The notes under the pieces were generated by a model. That model saw only the letters and a list, made by a program, of their open reading frames with translations, was not told where the DNA came from and made no database searches. Of a DNA stretch of 7,032 nucleotides, positions 5,310 through 7,032 are shown one piece after another. Position numbers and translations under genes: made by a program. Where the stretch lies: assembly GCA_012513875.1 (NCBI GenBank), contig JAAZBI010000072.1, positions 1 to 7,032 of the forward strand, written 5' to 3'. Position 1 is the stretch's first letter. Every line of letters begins with the position of its first letter. The DNA is from Mollicutes bacterium (GTDB lineage Bacteria; Bacillota_I; Bacilli_A; RF39; UBA660).

Positions 5310-5786
5310 ATGGTAGATGATAAAAACAGAGAAATATATTTAACTCAAGAAGGGTTAGAGAATGTTAAAGAAGAATTAAAAGTTTTAAAACTTGAAAATA
5401 GACCAGAAATTATTAGAGCAATTAAAGAGGCTAGAGCTTTAGGCGATTTATCAGAAAATGCTGATTATCATTCGGCTCGTGAAGAACAAGCTTTTATTGA
5501 ATCGCGTATTCAAGAATTAGAAGCTTTAGTTGATAATGCTATAATAATTAAAAAGAATCGTAAAGATGAAATTGGTATTGGTTCAACAATTGTTATTGAA
5601 TATACAGAAGACAAAGAACAAGAAGAATACACTATTGTTGGAAGTAAAGAAACTAATCCAAGTGAAAATAAAATTTCTAACGAATCACCAATCGCAAAAT
5701 CGATAATAGGACACAAAAAAGGTGAAATTTTAACTGTTGATAGTCCAAACGGAAAATATGAAATCAAAATAATTGAAATTAAATAG
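5310..5786 (+). CDS. greA: Transcription elongation factor GreA
   Basis: 158 residues, the normal length. GreA binds the RNA polymerase secondary channel and stimulates cleavage of backtracked RNA. The N-terminal coiled coil spans roughly 10-80, with the tip carrying EARALGDLSENADYHSAREEQ-type sequence at 40-60. Asp46 and Glu49 correspond to the acidic pair (Asp41/Glu44 in E. coli) that coordinates the catalytic Mg2+. The C-terminal FKBP-like domain (about 85-158) includes IGIGSTIVIEY (87-97), SPIAKSIIGHKKGEIL (125-140) and a terminal beta strand. GAGGTG at 5297-5302 is 7 bases before the ATG. In B. subtilis, udk lies just upstream of greA; here udk is absent and a promoter takes its place. 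It is eight bases from tig and surely cotranscribed with it. Confidence 0.97.
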   Translation: MVDDKNREIYLTQEGLENVKEELKVLKLENRPEIIRAIKEARALGDLSENADYHSAREEQAFIESRIQELEALVDNAIIIKKNRKDEIGIGSTIVIEYTEDKEQEEYTIVGSKETNPSENKISNESPIAKSIIGHKKGEILTVDSPNGKYEIKIIEIK

Positions 5787-5794
5787 GAGGATTT

Positions 5795-7032
5795 ATGGGA
5801 AAACAAGAAGTAAATGTTAAAATTGAAAAAAAAGAATGGGAAGCAGCTTTAGAAAAATCATTTAAAAAGAATGTTGAAACTGTTAAAATAGATGGTTTTC
5901 GCCAAGGTAAAGCTCCAAGAGATATTTATGAGAAGAAATTGGGTAAAGAATCTTTATATATGGATGCAATTGATTTTGCTTTACCAAAAGCTTATGAAAA
6001 AGCTTTAAAACAATCAAATTTACAACCAATTGTTCAACCAGAAGTTGATGTAAAAAAAATAGATGAAGATGGAGTAGAAGTTGTCTTTACTATTGTTACT
6101 AAACCTGAAGTTGAAATTAAGAAATATAAAAACTTAGGTATTAAAAGCGAAAAAATTAATATTACAGAAGAAGAAATAAATAAAGGTGTTGAAGAATTAC
6201 AACAAAAATATGCTGAAATCAGTTTAAAAGAAGATGCAATTGTTACTGGTGATACTGTTGTTTTAGATTTTCTTGGTAAAAAAGATGGAGTTCCTTTCGA
6301 AGGTGGAAAAGGTGAAAATTATCCTTTAGAAATAGGAAGTAATACTTTTATACCGGGTTTTGAAGATAATCTAATTGGATTAAAAAGTGGAGATTCTAAA
6401 GATATAGAAGTAACTTTTCCTAAAGATTATCCTAGTGAAGATTTAAAAGGTCAAAAAGTTATTTTTGAAGTTAAAATTAATGAAGTTAAACATAAAATAT
6501 TACCTGAAATTAATAAGGACTTTTTTGCAGATTTAAGTATTGAAGGTGTTGATTCAGAAAAAACTTTAAGAGAGTTTGTTAAAAATGAATTAACAATTGA
6601 AAAAGAAGAAAAAGCAAAAGAAGCGAAAGTGGAAAGTATTTTAAATAAAATAATTGAATCATTAAAAATAGAATTACCTGAAGAAATGGTTACTGAAGAA
6701 ATTCATTTTATGATCAAACAATTTGAACAAAATTTAAGTATGCAAGGTTTATCTTTAGATCAATTTATGGAAATGACAAAGACAACTCATGAAAAATTCC
6801 ATGAACAATATAGAGGTCAAGCTGAAAAAAGAATTTTACAATCTTTAGTATTAAATAAAATAGCAGAATTAGAAAAAATCGATGTAACTAAAGAAGAAAT
6901 AGATATTGAAATTCCTGCTTTAGCAGCAAGGTATAATATAAGTGAAGAAGAAATTAAAAAATTAGATGGTGTTGAAGAAGCTTTAAGTGGAGATATCAAA
7001 ATTCGCAAAATAATTAATTTCTTATTAGAAAA
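5795..7032 (+). CDS. tig: Trigger factor, ribosome-associated chaperone and FKBP-type PPIase (3' end outside window)
   Basis: The open frame runs to the window end, giving 412 codons. Trigger factors are usually about 430 residues, so only some 15-25 are missing. It binds the ribosome exit tunnel and shields nascent chains. The ribosome-docking loop GFRQGKAPRDIYEKKLG starts at residue 34, with F35-R36-Q37 replacing the common FRK. The PPIase/FKBP domain begins near 152 with GDTVVLDFLG and contains FEGGKGENYPLEIGS and FIPGFEDNLIGLKSGD. The long helical C-terminal chaperone domain follows, starting from about 245, with LPEEMVTEEI and AEKRILQSLVL. The N-terminus starts at MGKQEVNVKI and lacks the first ten or so residues seen in B. 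subtilis, so the first strand is short. The ATG has a strong TAGGAGG overlapping the greA stop, 4 bases away. No in-frame stop or frameshift is seen. Confidence 0.96.
   Translation, partial: MGKQEVNVKIEKKEWEAALEKSFKKNVETVKIDGFRQGKAPRDIYEKKLGKESLYMDAIDFALPKAYEKALKQSNLQPIVQPEVDVKKIDEDGVEVVFTIVTKPEVEIKKYKNLGIKSEKINITEEEINKGVEELQQKYAEISLKEDAIVTGDTVVLDFLGKKDGVPFEGGKGENYPLEIGSNTFIPGFEDNLIGLKSGDSKDIEVTFPKDYPSEDLKGQKVIFEVKINEVKHKILPEINKDFFADLSIEGVDSEKTLREFVKNELTIEKEEKAKEAKVESILNKIIESLKIELPEEMVTEEIHFMIKQFEQNLSMQGLSLDQFMEMTKTTHEKFHEQYRGQAEKRILQSLVLNKIAELEKIDVTKEEIDIEIPALAARYNISEEEIKKLDGVEEALSGDIKIRKIINFLLE

Noticed and set aside
5510..5806. Reverse-strand open frame of 98 codons
   Set aside because: Antisense to greA; the forward gene is unambiguous.
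6817..7008. Reverse-strand open frame of 63 codons
   Set aside because: Antisense to the helical C-terminal domain of tig; the forward frame is open and conserved.
1..7032. Alternative genetic code with TGA as Trp
   Set aside because: trmR and trhP2 end in TGA at family-consistent positions or just beyond, and every Trp codon is TGG.
1..7032. Mobile elements, CRISPR arrays, tRNA or rRNA genes, defence genes
   Set aside because: No spaced direct repeats, transposase motifs, cloverleaf-like sequence or attachment sites were seen. The region is densely filled with conserved housekeeping genes.

Overview
The window is a compact, AT-rich stretch (low GC, judged by eye) in which every recognisable gene lies on the + strand. 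Gene content and order match a conserved Bacillota housekeeping cluster. From memory, the Bacillus subtilis order is alaS-yrzL-yrrK-yrzB-yrrL(mltG)-yrrM-yrrN-yrrO-udk-greA. The same order occurs here, except that udk is absent and tig (trigger factor) follows greA. TGA ends two genes and all Trp codons are TGG, so the standard bacterial code is used. This argues against Mycoplasma/Spiroplasma-type Mollicutes. Low GC, tight packing and shortened proteins suggest a genome-reduced member of the Bacilli, such as an uncultured gut lineage. This placement is inference.

Layout. (1) 1-1200: 3' part of alaS, ending directly after the editing domain, with no C-Ala/DHHA1 domain. (2) A promoter (TTGCAT, 17 bp, TGCTATCAT) in the 66-bp gap drives ireB (yrzL), ruvX (yqgF) and a DUF1292 gene. 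These are nearly contiguous, and a small hairpin/T-tract terminator has the DUF1292 stop codon in its loop. (3) 2257-5249: a stub of mltG holding only the membrane anchor and the LysM-like subdomain, then trmR (yrrM), trhP1 (yrrN) and trhP2 (yrrO), with overlapping ends. (4) A second promoter (perfect TTGACA, 17 bp, TAGTAT) overlaps the yrrO stop and drives greA and tig. tig runs off the window end.

How the genes work together. trhP1/trhP2 and trmR form a complete predicted route for wobble U34 modification: prephenate-dependent hydroxylation to ho5U, then methylation to mo5U. AlaRS charges tRNA-Ala, one of the tRNAs that carries this kind of wobble base, so much of the window concerns tRNA. 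RuvX/YqgF is a nuclease-fold protein linked to rRNA processing. IreB is a small regulator of PASTA kinase signalling. GreA rescues backtracked RNA polymerase and trigger factor folds nascent chains.

No unknown multi-gene system is visible. The points worth a second look are the minimal AlaRS, the catalytic-domain-less MltG, the cysteine-less U32 partner, two odd ends of trmR (start and stop), the stop codon inside a terminator loop, and the missing udk.
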